The translations under genes and the position numbers were made by a program. From Chloroflexota bacterium (lineage in GTDB: Bacteria; Chloroflexota; Dehalococcoidia; Lucifugimonadales; UBA3495): a stretch of 24,791 bases of DNA. The stretch lies in contig JADFPM010000008.1 in the NCBI GenBank assembly GCA_022562335.1, positions 1 through 24,791 on the forward strand, read 5' to 3'. The notes beneath the pieces were generated by a model. It worked only from the letters and a program-made list of their open reading frames with translations. It searched no databases and had not been told where the DNA came from. Of this stretch, positions 23,712 to 24,791 are shown piece by piece. Positions within the stretch are counted from its first letter, which is position 1, and each line of letters begins with the position of its first letter.

Positions 23712-23771
23712 ACCCTCCGGGTGCATCGCCGCCGGTTCGGCGGCCAGCAGACCCAGGCCACCTCCAGTTAG
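23709..23771 (+). other. Candidate selenocysteine-type TGA with SECIS-like hairpin and C-terminal extension
   Basis: The TGA (23709-23711) is followed after 16 nt by a 17-nt hairpin: GCCGCC (23728-23733), loop GGTTC (23734-23738), GGCGGC (23739-23744). A weaker lower stem GGGT/ACCC (23719-23722 with 23751-23754) could extend it. The apical loop starts 22 nt after the TGA and opens with GG. That agrees with the published general features of bacterial SECIS elements: apical loop 16-37 nt from UGA, with a G in its first two positions. No U-tract follows, so it is not a classical terminator. No selA/B/C/D gene is in the window, so recoding remains a hypothesis. Confidence 0.4.
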
Positions 23772-23805
23772 CAGGCCGGTTTCGCGGCCAGATATTTTAA
23801 AGATC

Positions 23806-23844
23806 GGCCCCGGGGATGTTCTCTGAACAAAACCGCCCGGGGCC
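23806..23844 (+). terminator. Long GC-rich inverted repeat, possible transcription end
   Basis: GGCCCCGGG (23806-23814) and CCCGGGGCC (23836-23844) are a perfect 9-bp inverted repeat. The 21-nt loop itself contains TGTTC/GAACA (23817-23821 and 23825-23829). A TTTGTT run occurs only 20 nt downstream, so a standard intrinsic terminator is not clear. A structured 3' end of the CoA-binding transcript or a repeat element are alternatives. Confidence 0.4.
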
Positions 23845-23878
23845 CTGTTCTCCACCCGGCGGGCTTTGTTATAGAATC

Positions 23879-23916
23879 GTCATCCTTCGCGGGGTCTATC
23901 CTAAGCGGAGGATGAC
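23879..23916. promoter_or_regulatory. 12-bp palindromic element upstream of perR (operator or REP-like)
   Basis: GTCATCCTTCGC (23879-23890) pairs with GCGGAGGATGAC (23905-23916), with one T/G mismatch (a G-U wobble in RNA) and a 14-nt loop. It lies 42 bp before the regulator gene's start and just after a TATAGA -10-like box (23870-23875). It does not match the AT-rich Per or Fur box. Its form recalls dispersed REP-like palindromes, but an autoregulatory site is possible. Confidence 0.4.
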
Positions 23917-23958
23917 ACATCGACGGGCCGGATTTGAATTGCGGGAGGGATGAAGGGA

Positions 23959-24402
23959 GTGACGACGCAGGAAGAATTATCGGTCCGGCTAAAGCAGTTG
24001 GGCATCAGACTGACACCGCAAAGGCTGGCCATCGCCGAAGTGGTGGTCAACTCGGGGGACCATCCCTCGGTGAAAGAGATCTACGAAAGGGTGAAAGCCT
24101 TTTTCCCCTACGTGACCCTGGCCACCGTGTATTCCACGCTGGACGTGTTGGAACGGGCTGCCATCGTGCGGGAGTTGCCCTTTCAGCGCCAATCGCGGTA
24201 CGACGCCAACCTATCGCCCCATGCCAACCTGGTCTGCGTGAGCTGCGGTACCGTGGTTGACGCCGAGGTGGGTCAAAAACTGGTTGTCGAGCTCCAGAAC
24301 ATCCTGGAGCAGGAGTTAAAATTCGAGGTCGCCTCCCAGCGGGTGGACTTTTACGGTTACTGCTCCCGCTGCGTGAAGGACGGCGCGCCCAGCAACCAGT
24401 GA
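23959..24402 (+). CDS. Fur-family metalloregulator, PerR-like
   Basis: From the chosen start this is a 147-residue Fur-family repressor. A winged-helix domain (LTPQRLAIAEVV, HPSVKEIYERV, LATVYSTLDVLE) is followed by a dimerisation/metal domain with two CxxC pairs, C93/C96 and C135/C138, the structural zinc site. The regulatory-site equivalents of PerR are H35, D82, H88 and D101, while the position of PerR H93 is Asn (PHANLVC). The pattern fits peroxide-type sensors more than iron-type Fur. The frame also has an ATG at 23950, but GGGAGGG directly abuts it. The GTG at 23959 lies nine bases after that Shine-Dalgarno, so I prefer GTG. Neighbouring trxB suggests redox control; targets are not shown. 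Confidence 0.92.
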   Translation: MTTQEELSVRLKQLGIRLTPQRLAIAEVVVNSGDHPSVKEIYERVKAFFPYVTLATVYSTLDVLERAAIVRELPFQRQSRYDANLSPHANLVCVSCGTVVDAEVGQKLVVELQNILEQELKFEVASQRVDFYGYCSRCVKDGAPSNQ

Positions 24403-24711
24403 CTTATGCCGATGAGGCCGGCCTCCTCGGTTTACGCCTCCCTCATCCTTTTGGTCCACGGTGAGCGGCAACGGCTGTCTGATTCGGGACTGCTCTATCC
24501 TTGTTGGCTGTTCCCGGCGATCCCAACTGGTCCGCCGCTACTCGGAAACCCATGGGGCCTCGGATTTAGCATTTTAGAGTCGCCCCCATCCTAACCTTCC
24601 CCCGCGAGAGGGGAAGGGACTGGTTCCTCACCTTCCCCCGCCAGGCGGGAAGGGAATTCGTTCCTCCTCTCACCTTGCGGGAGAGGATTGAGGTGAGGGG
24701 TATCACTCCCA
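24403..24711. other. Intergenic region between converging genes
   Basis: This region lies between the regulator (+) and a gene entering from the right (-). The left ~190 bp show nothing I recognise; a short open frame there lacks a ribosome binding site and family sequence. The right ~100 bp hold an array of short palindromes. No intrinsic terminator with a U-tract was found for either gene. Confidence 0.5.
24595..24697. repeat. Array of three REP-like palindromic units
   Basis: There are three consecutive hairpins: CCTTCCCC/GGGGAAGG (24595-24602 and 24610-24617), CCTTCCC/GGGAAGG (24631-24637 and 24647-24653), and CCTCTC/GAGAGG (24666-24671 and 24681-24686). The third is crossed by CTCACCT/AGGTGAG (24669-24675 and 24691-24697). 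Linkers share TTCCTC. This is the usual look of dispersed intergenic REP-like repeats, but copies elsewhere in the genome cannot be seen here. Confidence 0.65.
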
Positions 24712-24791
24712 TCACGGGGCCGTCGATTCCAGCGATTCCAGGGTGGGCATGCGGTAACGGTCCTCGGGGTTCACCCATCCCTTGAAATTGG
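24712..24791 (-). CDS. 3' end of an unidentified gene (partial)
   Basis: The minus strand reads an open frame from the window edge (first complete codon at 24789) for 25 residues, NFKGWVNPEDRYRMPTLES and then LESTAP, to a TGA at 24712-24714. The composition and the position right after the repeat array suggest a real C-terminus. It is too short to assign a family. Confidence 0.5.
   Translation of the reverse strand, partial: NFKGWVNPEDRYRMPTLESLESTAP

Noticed and set aside
24406..24594. Short plus-strand open frame after the regulator
   Set aside because: It begins right after the stop without a Shine-Dalgarno and shows no family sequence; treated as noncoding.

Overview
The window is a GC-rich bacterial chromosomal segment densely packed with genes. 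The mix of genes suggests a member of the Chloroflexota, possibly a Dehalococcoidia/SAR202-like lineage. This is a tentative inference from general family resemblance (DUF885, an MshA-like GT4, a tandem-GNAT protein, a CocE-type hydrolase, a PerR-like regulator with two CxxC pairs). There is no rRNA or other marker here that settles it. No tRNA, rRNA, CRISPR array, transposase or phage gene was recognised.

Layout. At 92-2525 a DUF885 metallopeptidase-like gene (+) converges with a PIG-L/LmbE-family deacetylase (-). After a 0.73 kb gap with no recognisable gene comes a 1307-residue coiled-coil protein (3258-7181, +) built of about 28 tandem units. Each unit is exactly 42 residues (six heptads), except three that are exactly 49 (seven heptads). 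A promoter (7437-7465) then precedes a tandem-GNAT acetyltransferase that overlaps tail to tail with the DUF502 gene.

From 19168 down to 8512 every gene is on the minus strand: a small membrane protein, glyA (own promoter and a structured leader), rpsF-ssb-rpsR, a membrane-anchored SurA/PpiC-like foldase, hom, thrC, folE, a GNAT_6/FemAB-like acyltransferase, a GT4 glycosyltransferase and DUF502. From the foldase to DUF502 the genes are separated by at most 28 nt or overlap by 4 nt, so they probably form one transcription unit. It combines threonine synthesis (homoserine dehydrogenase, threonine synthase), the first step of pterin/folate synthesis (GTP cyclohydrolase I) and a cell-surface or small-molecule glycosylation/acylation pair. 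GlyA connects folate one-carbon metabolism to serine and glycine.

Further right, an alpha/beta hydrolase and a CocE/NonD-type hydrolase form a second minus-strand pair. Divergent from them are trxB (with a clear TTGACA/TATAGT promoter), a YccU-type CoA-binding protein and a PerR/Fur regulator: a small redox-themed plus-strand group. The window closes with an array of short palindromes and the 3' end of a minus-strand gene.

The most interesting signals are: (1) the CoA-binding gene stops at a TGA that falls at the family's conserved cysteine. Family-like sequence continues in frame for 19 more residues, and a SECIS-like 17-nt hairpin starts 16 nt downstream, so this is a candidate selenoprotein or a precisely placed nonsense change. 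(2) The heptad-phased 42/49-residue repeat protein. (3) Oppositely charged extensions on the partner ribosomal proteins bS6 (acidic, 16-residue repeats) and bS18 (Arg/Gly/Pro-rich). (4) An unusually high share of TTG starts (9 of 21 complete genes). (5) A nested-stem RNA candidate in the glyA leader.
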